Shown here: piece after piece, positions 53,301 through 60,567 of the stretch | Layout of the letters: each line of letters begins with the position of its first letter | Position numbering within the stretch: the stretch's first letter is position 1 | Origin: Sphingobium soli | GTDB lineage: Bacteria > Pseudomonadota > Alphaproteobacteria > Sphingomonadales > Sphingomonadaceae | DNA length: 64,000 nucleotides | Assembly (NCBI RefSeq): GCF_020782245.1 | Contig: NZ_JAJGNP010000003.1 | Span: forward strand, 124,001 to 188,000 | Direction: 5' to 3' | Notes under the pieces: generated by a model | The model's database searches: none | Told to the model about the DNA's origin: nothing | The model's input: the letters and a program-made list of their open reading frames with translations, nothing else | Translations under genes and position numbers: made by a program

Positions 53301-54038
53301 ATCGAGGATCTGGCCCGGCGCGCAGGGTTGCCGGCGCGGGCGTTGCGCTTGCTCGCCGATGCCGACGCCTGCCGCTCGCTGGGGCAGGACCGGCGCGCCG
53401 CTTTGTGGGAGGCGCGGCGCACGCCTTCGGACGAGCTGCCCCTGTTTGCCGCCGCGCGCCAGCGGCAGGGCGATGCGCGCGAACTGGGCGCGGAGCCTGA
53501 TGCCCAACTGCCCGCCATGCCGCTCGCCGAACAGGTGACGACCGATTACGCCATGACGCGCCTGTCGCTGAAGGGGCATCCCATGCAGTTCCTGCGCCCC
53601 GTCTTCGCCGCCGAAGGCGTGCTCAGCTGCGCGCAGGCGGGCGCGGCGAAAAATGGCGCGAAGGTCAGGGTCGCGGGCGTGGTGCTGGTGCGCCAGCGGC
53701 CGGGCAAGGGCAATGCCGTCTTCATCACCATCGAGGATGAAACCGGCATCGCCAATATCCTGCTTTGGGCGCGCCTGTTCGAAATGCAGCGCCGCCCGGT
53801 CATGGCCAGCCGGCTGATGCTGGTGGAAGGGGAAATCCAGCGCAGTCGCGAAGGCGTCGTCCATCTGATGGCCGCCCAAGTCCATGACCGCACCACCGAA
53901 TTTGATCGCCTCAGCGAAACGCTGCGTCCGCGCATCGCCCTGTCGCGCGCCGACGAATTTCTCCACCCCCAGCATCCCCGTACCGGTGGCCATCCCCGCG
54001 ACGTGCGCATCCTGCCCAAGTCCCGCGACTTTCATTGA
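50379..54038 (+). CDS. dnaE2: Error-prone DNA polymerase DnaE2 (ImuC)
   Basis: A 1219-residue C-family polymerase for translesion synthesis. It has an N-terminal PHP domain (FAELVAATNFSFLRGASHAS), the catalytic Asp triad D500, D502 and D504 in PPDIDVDFEHERR, GRGSAANSMVCFLLGVTSVD, and a C-terminal OB fold (VRVAGVVLVRQRPGKGNAVF). Its N-terminus is longer than usual by about 50 residues and carries twelve consecutive prolines (39-50), encoded by all four Pro codons, so this is not a simple slipped repeat. The ATG overlaps the imuB stop (ATGA). Confidence 0.94.
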   Translation: MSGGRKRRGYPDPARPKSIDRRERDALEAARAQSKDAAPPPPPPPPPPPPHDPPSPRDPAPAFAELVAATNFSFLRGASHASDMVARAMELGLAGIGIADRNTVAGVVRAHVTRKKAQERARAALLEAKAQAGLPPDLSADEEAACRIDLRLVVGARLVFADGTPDIVAYPATRRGWGELTKLLTVGNLRAVKGGCILHYEDLTAYLDDLLLIVLPTSTATEQQVHRNPVDYDFADRPPGELVQHGHLSLVPPPRPADLAALLRRLARLAPGRVWLGAPLRRDGCDARRLARFQRLSDRAGVPLLATMDALYANPAQRPLQDVLTCIRAGATIGKAGRRLEANAERHLHDPAEIARLYRACPDAVAQTTAFLGRIHFTLDQLRYEYPHEPVPEGWTAQQWLEELTLSAAHARYGPHIPYQVRQLLDEEFSLIARQRYAYYFLTVYDIVAFARTKGILCQGRGSAANSMVCFLLGVTSVDPQKHDLLFSRFVSEERDEPPDIDVDFEHERREEVMQYIYDRYGRHRAGIAATVIHYRSRSAIREVAKVLGLSDDIVARLSSTIWGSYSRDMNEQRISEAGFDLANPQIVRLRELVGQLLEAPFPRHLSQHVGGFILTQNRLDETVPLHHAAMADRSFIEWDKDDIDALGLMKVDVLALGMLTCIRKAFDLMRDHGLGDHQLVVDLNADDPAVYDMLCRGDSIGVFQVESRAQINMLPRLRPRELYDLTVQVAIVRPGPIEGDMVHPYLRRRAGLEKPEFPSPDPPHNPNELRDLLKQTYGVPLFQEQAMKLAIVAAEFTPSQANQLRRSMATFRHVGGMDRFREKMIGGMVRRGYKRDFAERCYSQIEGFGSYGFPESHALSFARLVYVSAWIKCHQPAVFACALLNSQPMGFYAPAQLVRDAREHGVAVHGVDVNMSRWDNHLEPLLRSRRSDRGEGAGRALALRLGFRQVDGFRESWATQLVAARTDGGLFTSIEDLARRAGLPARALRLLADADACRSLGQDRRAALWEARRTPSDELPLFAAARQRQGDARELGAEPDAQLPAMPLAEQVTTDYAMTRLSLKGHPMQFLRPVFAAEGVLSCAQAGAAKNGAKVRVAGVVLVRQRPGKGNAVFITIEDETGIANILLWARLFEMQRRPVMASRLMLVEGEIQRSREGVVHLMAAQVHDRTTEFDRLSETLRPRIALSRADEFLHPQHPRTGGHPRDVRILPKSRDFH

Positions 54039-54077
54039 TCCGCCGCAGAGGAAATGGCGCGCACCAATCTCCTATAA

Positions 54078-54093
54078 TTAGGTAGCTAACTAA
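54078..54093. promoter_or_regulatory. MarR-like palindrome beside a TATAAT box
   Basis: TTAGGTAGCTAACTAA is a 16-base near-perfect palindrome (one mismatched pair), of the TAG-N-TAGCTA-N-CTA type common for MarR-family regulators. It overlaps the end of a TATAAT sequence (54073-54078) in an AT-rich stretch downstream of dnaE2. No -35 is obvious at 17 bases and no MarR gene is near. The next gene is rmuC, 98 bases on. Confidence 0.4.
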
Positions 54094-54135
54094 CCTTTTG
54101 CACTATCCTTGCATATGTCTCTGTTGCTGTCACTC

Positions 54136-54176
54136 TTGCGGCACGCCAGCCATCCCGCTAGGTTCCTGTTTCGTTC
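54136..54176 (+). promoter_or_regulatory. rmuC promoter with LexA (SOS) box
   Basis: A -35 TTGCGG (54136-54141) and -10 TAGGTT (54159-54164) are 17 bases apart. The exact LexA box GTTC-ctgtttc-GTTC (54162-54176) begins within the -10. It resembles the imuA box closely (GTTCCTGTTAT against GTTCCTGTTTC). It ends 15 bases before the rmuC ATG. LexA bound here would block the start of transcription. Confidence 0.8.
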
Positions 54177-54191
54177 CAAAAAGGACCCTTC

Positions 54192-55673
54192 ATGGACAGC
54201 CCGGCCGCTTTATTCCTGATCCTCGCGCTTCTGCTCGGCCTGGGCGTCGGCTGGCTGCTCCGCACCCGCTCCACCGCGCCCCTCGCTGCCGAACGGGCGG
54301 ACCTTGCCGCCCGGCTCGAAACCGCGACTGTCCAGCGCAACTCCGCCATCGCGGAATTGGCGGTGGAGAAGGAACGCGTCGCCCAGGCTGCAGCGCAGAT
54401 CGCCCGGCATGAAGAGGCGCACATCGCCGCTGCCCAGCGACTGGACCAGGTCCAGGCCGTCGCTGCCGATCGGCTGCAAACCGTCCAGGCCGAACGCGAA
54501 GTCGCGCTGCGCGACCTCGCTGCGCTTCAGTCCGACATTCAGGCGCGCACCCGCGCCTTTGAACAGCAGATCACCGCGCTCAAGGACGCCAAGGACCAAC
54601 TGTCCGCCCAGTTCAGCGAAATTGGCGGCCGCCTGCTCGAAACCGCCCAGGCGCAATTCCTTACCCGCGCCGACCAGCGTTTCGCCCAGGCCCATGAAAA
54701 AAGCGAGGCCCAGCTCAAGACCCTGCTTTCGCCGGTCGAAACCACGCTCAAACGCTATGAAGAAGGATTGGCGCGCGTCGAAAAGGACCGGGTCGGCAGC
54801 TATGCCGAATTGCGCGAGGCGATCGCCATGGTCCATGCGGGCCAGGGGCAGGTGCGCGAGGAAACCGCCAAGCTCGTCAACGCGCTACGCGCTGCGCCCA
54901 AGACGCGTGGCCGCTGGGGCGAACAGCAGTTCAAGAACCTCATCGAAACCGCCGGCCTGTCTCCCTTCGTCGATTTTCAGGAGGAAGTATCGGTCACGGT
55001 GGAAGACGGCCGGCTGCGCCCCGACTTCATCATCCGCCTGCCCGGCGACCAGCAACTGGTGGTCGATGTCAAATGCTCGCTCGAAGCCTATCTCAACGCC
55101 GTCGAATCGGTCGACGGCCCGACCCGCGAGCGATTCCTCGCCGACCACGCCCGCGCCGTGCGCACCCATGCCGATGCGCTGGGGCGCAAGGCCTATTGGG
55201 AACAGTTCGCCAAGGCACCCGACTTCGTCATCATGTATGTGCCCGGGGACAATTTCGTCACCGCCGCGCTGGAAGCGGATATGGAATTATGGGAACGCGC
55301 CGCGCGCAACCGCGTCATCATTTGCGGCCCCGCCACCTTCCTGCCGCTCGCCCGCACGCTGGCCGGCCACTGGCGCCAGGCCAAATTGCAGGATCAGGCC
55401 AAGGAAGTCGCCGATCTTGGCAAGCAACTCTATGAGCGGCTTGCAACGGCGGCCACGCACCTAAAACGCCTTGGCTCGGGCCTCAGCAGCGCCGTCGATA
55501 ATTATAACAAGTTCGTCGGCAGCTTTGATCGCAGCGTCCTGCCCGCCGGCCGCCGCTTCCGTGATCTCAATGTGGAAACCGGGGGCAAGGATATCGAAGC
55601 GGTGGAACCCCTGGAACTGCTCATTCGCGACTCACAGTCGGACGAAGCCCGCGCTCTGCCGACCGCCGAGTGA
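54192..55673 (+). CDS. rmuC: DNA recombination protein RmuC
   Basis: A 493-residue protein that limits DNA inversions and rearrangement and is thought to be a nuclease. It has an N-terminal membrane helix (about 5-22), a long coiled coil (about 30-170) and the RmuC domain (about 185-480) with KTRGRWGEQQFKNLIETAGL, VVDVKCSLEAYLNAVESVDG and FVIMYVPGDNFVTAALE. Its length fits the family. It is preceded by an exact SOS box and sits next to the dnaE2 mutasome operon. Confidence 0.94.
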   Translation: MDSPAALFLILALLLGLGVGWLLRTRSTAPLAAERADLAARLETATVQRNSAIAELAVEKERVAQAAAQIARHEEAHIAAAQRLDQVQAVAADRLQTVQAEREVALRDLAALQSDIQARTRAFEQQITALKDAKDQLSAQFSEIGGRLLETAQAQFLTRADQRFAQAHEKSEAQLKTLLSPVETTLKRYEEGLARVEKDRVGSYAELREAIAMVHAGQGQVREETAKLVNALRAAPKTRGRWGEQQFKNLIETAGLSPFVDFQEEVSVTVEDGRLRPDFIIRLPGDQQLVVDVKCSLEAYLNAVESVDGPTRERFLADHARAVRTHADALGRKAYWEQFAKAPDFVIMYVPGDNFVTAALEADMELWERAARNRVIICGPATFLPLARTLAGHWRQAKLQDQAKEVADLGKQLYERLATAATHLKRLGSGLSSAVDNYNKFVGSFDRSVLPAGRRFRDLNVETGGKDIEAVEPLELLIRDSQSDEARALPTAE

Positions 55674-55719
55674 CAGGGCGGCGTTTGCGCCCGACCGCTT
55701 CAAAGGGCGGACGGGACGC

Positions 55720-57882
55720 TCAGAAAATCCCCAGGAACTTCTTGTTCTGGCTCTTTTTCTCCGCCTTGCTGCCCTTGCCTTCCTCATCCTTGGCGGTGGT
55801 GCCGCGGCCGACATCGTCGCGCGCCTTGCCGCCCTTGGTGCGTTGCGCCTGCGCGGTGGCGCCGGCCAGCACCGGGCCGCACGCCGCACCCTTCGCATCG
55901 CCCACATCGACGAAGGCCAGCACCGCCGCCAGCGGGGTAGCCGCGACGCCCAGCGCAGCAGCCGCACCCCCGCGCGCCATCAGGTCCGAACTGACCGCAT
56001 TGATGCGCGGCTGCGCGAAATAGCCGCCAATACCGACTGGCGACTGGCCGGAAAGCAGGCTGATCTTCTTGCCATCGGCGCGGAAGGCCAGGTCCAGCCG
56101 CTCGTTGCGGAACGAAAATCCGCCCCGGCCGATCATGACATTCTTTTTCGTGTCGATCAGGATCGGGTCCGCCGCCGCCACGCCGTTGCGCACGGTGAAG
56201 GCAATCAGCCCGCAATTGATCTCCACCGGTTCCTTGAGCTTATTCTCAAACATCTTCGTGATGAAGGTGCCGACGTCGATTTCCGACAATTGCACATTGC
56301 GCGCCCACATCGTGCCGGCGGGCAGGATCGCGGCGATGCGGCCATTGGCGCTGCCAAGCGAATCATGCAGCGAGTCCCCGATGCCGGTCATCTGAACCCG
56401 CCCCTTGACCGTGCCGTTGGTGCCCGATTCCGCCACGCCCCATCGCGCCAGCAACGTGCCCATGGGCGTGGGCGCCAGGCGAATGTCATAATTCGTGTGC
56501 GCCGGCCTTTGCCGCGCGTTGATCCTGATGTCCGACGCGACATGCCCGCCCGCCATATCGAATGTCAGGGGCGACAGGGTAAGCAGGCTCCTGTCCAGCT
56601 TCACCGTCACCGCCGCATTGGAAATCGGCACATTGGGCGCACGGATCGTCTTGACGCTGTAGCGGACGTCGGCATCGAAATTGCGGATCGCCTCGACCCG
56701 CAATGGCGTGTCCGGCAAGACGCGCGGCGTGCCCGATACCGTCTCGATCGCCCCGCCTGCGCCCTGCGACGCCAGCTTTTCGGGGTCATAGCCGATGAAC
56801 GGCCCCACATCGATAATGTCCAGCTTTTGCGTCGCCAGATCGCCCTTGATCAGCGTCCGCCCGCCTGGCTGCGACACGGTGAACCGCCCTGCCAGGTCGC
56901 TGTCGCCGAACCGGCCCTTCAAGTGGGTGAAGCGCCACTCCTCGCCCACCTTGGTAAGGTCGCTGGTAAAGCGATAGGTGCGCGTGGGGGGAATCACGAT
57001 GCCCACAAAATCGAACAGCCGCGCCAGATTGCGTCCTTGTGCCACCATCTGAAGGTCGCTGCCCTCCAGCTGCGTGGCGCCCGGCAATGCGCCTGACACA
57101 TCGACCCGCGTCGCGCCGGCCTCCATCCGCGCGGCCAGCTGATTGCGTCCCCCCGTCACCGTCTGATCGGGGGACAGCAGCCCGCCCTTCAAGGCAAAAG
57201 GCAACGCGCGCATCGTGCCATCGCCGGCAAAGCGCACTTCGCTCACAAATTGCGTATCGCGCGCCTTCACCGTCTCGAACCTGATATCGACGCCCAATTG
57301 CATCCGGGGATCACGAAAACGCAGCGTCGTCCCGGTCAGCAGCGCCCGGCTAACCAGCGGCAGGTTCAGCGGCTTGCCCTTTTTCGTGGGATCGCCAAAG
57401 GTCCATGTATTGTGCTGGTGATCGCGCGACCATTCCAGATCGACCGCGCCATTGCGCAGCTCCAGCCAGCGCACCCGCACCTTGTCGCCGAAGATCAGGC
57501 TCAGCGGCGCGATCCGGCTGTCGATGCGGTCGGCGCGAAAGATATCGGGGCGGCTCGCCCAGCTGGTGTTGGACACGCGGATGCCCTCGGCCAGGAATTT
57601 GACCGTGATCGGCGCGAAATAGAGCTGGAAATCCCCGTCCACCCGGACCTGCCGATTGAGGCTGTTGCCCACAACATGCTCGAACGGCCGCTTGAGGAAC
57701 CGCCCCTTGGTCACGAACAGGATCAGCCAGATCGCGAACAGGATGCCGACAAACGCAATCGCGATGCGCGCGGGTAGGGGGAGCGCGCGCCAGCGATCGC
57801 GCGCGCGCGCGATATGGCGGCTCGTGCCGCCTGCCGCTGCAATCGTCCTTACCTTGGGCGCGTCGGGTTCAGCATCGGCCAT
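55720..57882 (-). CDS. AsmA family protein
   Basis: A 720-residue envelope protein. An N-terminal basic segment is followed by one transmembrane helix (about 38-60, ARIAIAFVGILFAIWLILF), then a long periplasmic part of beta-strand repeats typical of AsmA/TamB-like (bridge-type) lipid-transfer proteins: RDHQHNTWTFGDPTKKG, LEGSDLQMVAQGRNLARLFD, LPAGTMWARNVQLSEIDVGT. The C-terminus is Lys-rich (KGSKAEKKSQNKK). The family affects outer membrane assembly and lipid transport. It is convergent with rmuC and divergent from rpmI. Confidence 0.88.
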   Translation of the reverse strand: MADAEPDAPKVRTIAAAGGTSRHIARARDRWRALPLPARIAIAFVGILFAIWLILFVTKGRFLKRPFEHVVGNSLNRQVRVDGDFQLYFAPITVKFLAEGIRVSNTSWASRPDIFRADRIDSRIAPLSLIFGDKVRVRWLELRNGAVDLEWSRDHQHNTWTFGDPTKKGKPLNLPLVSRALLTGTTLRFRDPRMQLGVDIRFETVKARDTQFVSEVRFAGDGTMRALPFALKGGLLSPDQTVTGGRNQLAARMEAGATRVDVSGALPGATQLEGSDLQMVAQGRNLARLFDFVGIVIPPTRTYRFTSDLTKVGEEWRFTHLKGRFGDSDLAGRFTVSQPGGRTLIKGDLATQKLDIIDVGPFIGYDPEKLASQGAGGAIETVSGTPRVLPDTPLRVEAIRNFDADVRYSVKTIRAPNVPISNAAVTVKLDRSLLTLSPLTFDMAGGHVASDIRINARQRPAHTNYDIRLAPTPMGTLLARWGVAESGTNGTVKGRVQMTGIGDSLHDSLGSANGRIAAILPAGTMWARNVQLSEIDVGTFITKMFENKLKEPVEINCGLIAFTVRNGVAAADPILIDTKKNVMIGRGGFSFRNERLDLAFRADGKKISLLSGQSPVGIGGYFAQPRINAVSSDLMARGGAAAALGVAATPLAAVLAFVDVGDAKGAACGPVLAGATAQAQRTKGGKARDDVGRGTTAKDEEGKGSKAEKKSQNKKFLGIF

Positions 57883-58039
57883 CGAGCACCAACGCCAGCC
57901 TCACGCTTTAGGTCCGAATCACTTGCCTTTTGACGCGCGGGCCACTATGGGCCGCCCTTCGCGATATTCAGTGAGACCGCCCGGCTAACTAGGGCTGCCG
58001 TGGCTGTCTGTAATCGTCGCGCTGCAAAAGGAGACGAAA

Positions 58040-58243
58040 ATGCCCAAGATGAAGACCAAGAGCGGTGTGAAGAAGCGCTTCAAGTTCACCGCCACCGGCA
58101 AGGTCAAGCACGGCGTCGCTGGCAAGCGTCACCGCCTGATCAGCCATAATGCGAAATATATCCGTCAGAACCGTGGCACCAGCGTGCTGTCGGATTCCGA
58201 TGCCGGTCATGTGCGCCTGTGGGCGCCCTATGGCCTCAAGTAA
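58040..58243 (+). CDS. rpmI: 50S ribosomal protein L35
   Basis: A 67-residue basic protein of the large ribosomal subunit ([20 protein letters not shown], then [14 protein letters not shown]). It has a strong AAGGAG site 8 bases upstream. It precedes rplT by 13 bases. infC, the usual upstream partner, is not adjacent; the gene upstream is AsmA-like on the other strand, so the promoter must lie within 57883-58039. I see no L20-type leader hairpin that I can support there. Confidence 0.97.
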   Translation: MPKMKTKSGVKKRFKFTATGKVKHGVAGKRHRLISHNAKYIRQNRGTSVLSDSDAGHVRLWAPYGLK

Positions 58244-58256
58244 GGAGTTCTGACCC

Positions 58257-58619
58257 ATGGCACGTGTCAAACGGGGTGTAACCACCAAGGCGAAGCATAA
58301 GCGGATTCTGGATCAGGCGAAGGGCTATTATGGCCGTCGCAAGAATACCATCCGCATCGCGCGCCAGGCCGTCGAAAAGGCCGGCCAGTACGCCTATCGC
58401 GACCGCAAGGTAAAGAAGCGGACCTTCCGGGGTCTGTGGATTCAGCGCATCAACGCGGGCGTCCGCGCCGAAGGCCTGACCTATTCGCAGTTCATGCATG
58501 GCCTGAAGCTCGCCGGCGTCGAACTGGACCGCAAGGTTCTGGCCGACATCGCGATGCATGAAGGCGAAGCGTTCAGCGCCATCATCGCCCAGGCGAAGGC
58601 TGCGCTGCCCGCCGCCTGA
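58257..58619 (+). CDS. rplT: 50S ribosomal protein L20
   Basis: A 120-residue ribosomal assembly protein ([40 protein letters not shown], then [20 protein letters not shown]). Standard length and ends. Its SD AAGGAG lies at the end of rpmI's spacer. It is followed by a strong terminator, then a repeat and the LysE gene, so pheST is a separate transcript here. Confidence 0.97.
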   Translation: MARVKRGVTTKAKHKRILDQAKGYYGRRKNTIRIARQAVEKAGQYAYRDRKVKKRTFRGLWIQRINAGVRAEGLTYSQFMHGLKLAGVELDRKVLADIAMHEGEAFSAIIAQAKAALPAA

Positions 58620-58642
58620 GCGGAATGATCGCAAGATCGTCC

Positions 58643-58683
58643 AAAGGGGCGCCGGGGCATCAGGCTTCGGCGCCCCTTTTTGT
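58643..58683 (+). terminator. Rho-independent terminator of rpmI-rplT
   Basis: A 12-bp stem, AAAGGGGCGCCG (58643-58654) with CGGCGCCCCTTT (58668-58679), encloses a 13-base loop and is followed by T-rich sequence. It lies 24 bases after the rplT stop. Confidence 0.92.
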
Positions 58684-58690
58684 TTTTGCG

Positions 58691-58761
58691 GTTTCGTTTG
58701 TTCCGAATAGCCATTGAGCAACGTCGAGATGGCGTATCGAAGGACTGCTCAACCCGAACGG
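58691..58761. repeat. Copy of the intergenic repeat arm
   Basis: This stretch shares AGCCATTGAGC, GATGGCGTATCGAAGGAC and nearby bases with the left arm of the inverted repeat at 34826-34941, more than 30 matched positions in about 45. A partial inverse half follows (TGCTCAACCCGAACGG). It lies between the rplT terminator and the LysE gene. It shows that the element is a dispersed family in this genome. Confidence 0.7.
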
Positions 58762-58789
58762 GCAAAGATGAAGGTAAAGGACCCATTGT

Positions 58790-59404
58790 ATGTCGCTGCA
58801 TCTCTGGTGGATCTACGTCACGGCGGTGTTCCTGATCTCGGCGACGCCCGGCCCCAACATGCTGCACGTCATGGCGCAGAGCATCGCCCATGGCCCGCGC
58901 AAGGCGCTGGCGACAATGGCGGGACTGATGAGCGCGGTGCTGCTATGCCTTGTCGCGTCGGCGCTCGGCCTTGGCGCGTTGCTCAAGGCCTCGCCGCGGC
59001 TGTTCGACGTGCTGCGCTATGCCGGCGTCGCCTATCTGGTCTGGCTCGGCATCAAGGCATGGCGCGCGCCAGTGGGCATGGGCGATGCCGCGCGTCCCGT
59101 CAAATCCGACCATGCGCTCTTCGCCACCGGGCTATTGACAGGCCTGTCCAATCCCAAGCTCATCATCTTCGCCGCCGCGCTCTTTCCGCAGTTCATCGTC
59201 CTCGATCGGCCCTTCTGGACGCAGCTTGCCATATTGATCGCCAGCTTCGTGGTGATCGAAAGCTTCTGGTATGGTGTCTACGCTCTGGGTGGCGGCCGGA
59301 TGAAGCGCTGGCTCGCCCCCGCCAATCGCCAGCGCCTGTTCAACCGCGGCACCGGCCTGCTCTTCATCGGCTTCGGCGGAGCGCTGCTGGGGGCGCGGGC
59401 CTGA
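58790..59404 (+). CDS. LysE/RhtB family amino acid exporter
   Basis: A 204-residue inner-membrane exporter with about six helices: YVTAVFLISATPGPNMLHVM (the family's conserved start), KALATMAGLMSAVLLCLVAS, FATGLLTGLSNPKLIIFAAA and a C-terminal helix FNRGTGLLFIGFGGALLGA. RhtB-type proteins export amino acids such as threonine or homoserine lactones. The gene is inserted between rplT and pheS, which are neighbours in many bacteria. A 7-bp hairpin (59424-59448) follows before pheS. Confidence 0.9.
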   Translation: MSLHLWWIYVTAVFLISATPGPNMLHVMAQSIAHGPRKALATMAGLMSAVLLCLVASALGLGALLKASPRLFDVLRYAGVAYLVWLGIKAWRAPVGMGDAARPVKSDHALFATGLLTGLSNPKLIIFAAALFPQFIVLDRPFWTQLAILIASFVVIESFWYGVYALGGGRMKRWLAPANRQRLFNRGTGLLFIGFGGALLGARA

Positions 59405-59475
59405 CCCTTTCCATGCGGCGTTCGCGTCGCTAAGGCACAACGCGACGCTTTGCCATCACGGCCCATGGGAATGAT

Positions 59476-60567
59476 ATGACCGAAATTAGCGCACTCAAGA
59501 CCGGCCTGATCGCCGACATCACCGCCGCCGACACGCTCGACGCGCTGGAGGCGTTGCGCGTCGGCGCGCTGGGCAAAAGCGGGGTCGTCACCGGCCTCTT
59601 GAAAACGCTCGGTCCCATGTCGCCGGAAGAGCGGCTCGACAAAGGCCCACCGATCCAGGATTTGCGCGAAAGCGTGACCGCCGCGCTCGCTGAACGCAAG
59701 GCGCAACTGGAGCAGGCCGCGCTCGACGCGAAACTGGCCTCCGAAAAGGTCGACATGACCCTGCCCGCCGACATCGGCCCGCAAGGGTCGGTCCATCCCG
59801 TCAGCCAGGTGATGGACGAACTGGCCGAGATTTTCGCCGACTTGGGCTTTTCCGTCGCAACCGGGCCGGAGATTGAGGACGACTGGCATAATTTCACTGC
59901 GCTCAACATTCCCGAAACCCATCCGGCGCGGGCGATGCACGACACCTTCTATTTTCCGGACGAAGACGGCCAGAAAAAGATGCTGCTGCGCACCCATACA
60001 TCGCCGGTGCAGATCCGCACGATGATGGATCAGCCGCCGCCGATCCGCATTATTGCCCCCGGCCGCGTCTATCGCAGCGATTCCGACGCGACCCACACGC
60101 CGATGTTCCACCAGATCGAGGGGCTTGTGATCGACCGGGGCATCACGCTTGGTCACCTCAAATGGACGTTGGAAACCTTCCTCAAGGCCTTTTTCGAGCG
60201 CGAGGATATAATCTTGCGCCTGCGGCCGAGCTATTTCCCCTTCACCGAGCCTTCGGTCGAAGTGGACGTCGGCTACACCCTCGCCAACGGGCAGCGCATC
60301 ATCGGCGGCGATGGCGATGCGGCAGATGGCGGTTGGCTCGAAGTGCTGGGCAGCGGCATGGTCAATCGCCGCGTGATCGAGGCGTGCGGGCTGGATCCCG
60401 ATGAATGGCAGGGCTTTGCCTTCGGCACCGGGGTCGATCGGCTCGCCATGCTCAAATATGGGATGAACGACTTGCGCGCATTCTTCGACGGCGACCTGCG
60501 CTGGCTCAAACATTATGGCTTCTCGGCGCTTGACGTGCCGACGCTGAGCGGGGGAGTGGGCGCATGA
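59476..60567 (+). CDS. pheS: Phenylalanine-tRNA ligase alpha subunit
   Basis: A 363-residue class II synthetase subunit that carries the active site for charging tRNA-Phe. It has an N-terminal coiled coil, then [19 protein letters not shown], motif 2 [19 protein letters not shown], and motif 3 [19 protein letters not shown]. Its length is typical. pheT overlaps its stop codon (ATGA). No attenuator leader with Phe codons is visible upstream. Confidence 0.97.
   Translation: MTEISALKTGLIADITAADTLDALEALRVGALGKSGVVTGLLKTLGPMSPEERLDKGPPIQDLRESVTAALAERKAQLEQAALDAKLASEKVDMTLPADIGPQGSVHPVSQVMDELAEIFADLGFSVATGPEIEDDWHNFTALNIPETHPARAMHDTFYFPDEDGQKKMLLRTHTSPVQIRTMMDQPPPIRIIAPGRVYRSDSDATHTPMFHQIEGLVIDRGITLGHLKWTLETFLKAFFEREDIILRLRPSYFPFTEPSVEVDVGYTLANGQRIIGGDGDAADGGWLEVLGSGMVNRRVIEACGLDPDEWQGFAFGTGVDRLAMLKYGMNDLRAFFDGDLRWLKHYGFSALDVPTLSGGVGA

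Noticed and set aside
59424-59448. A hairpin between the LysE gene and pheS as a pheST attenuator
   Set aside because: The stem is only 7 bp with no T run, and no leader peptide with Phe codons is present.
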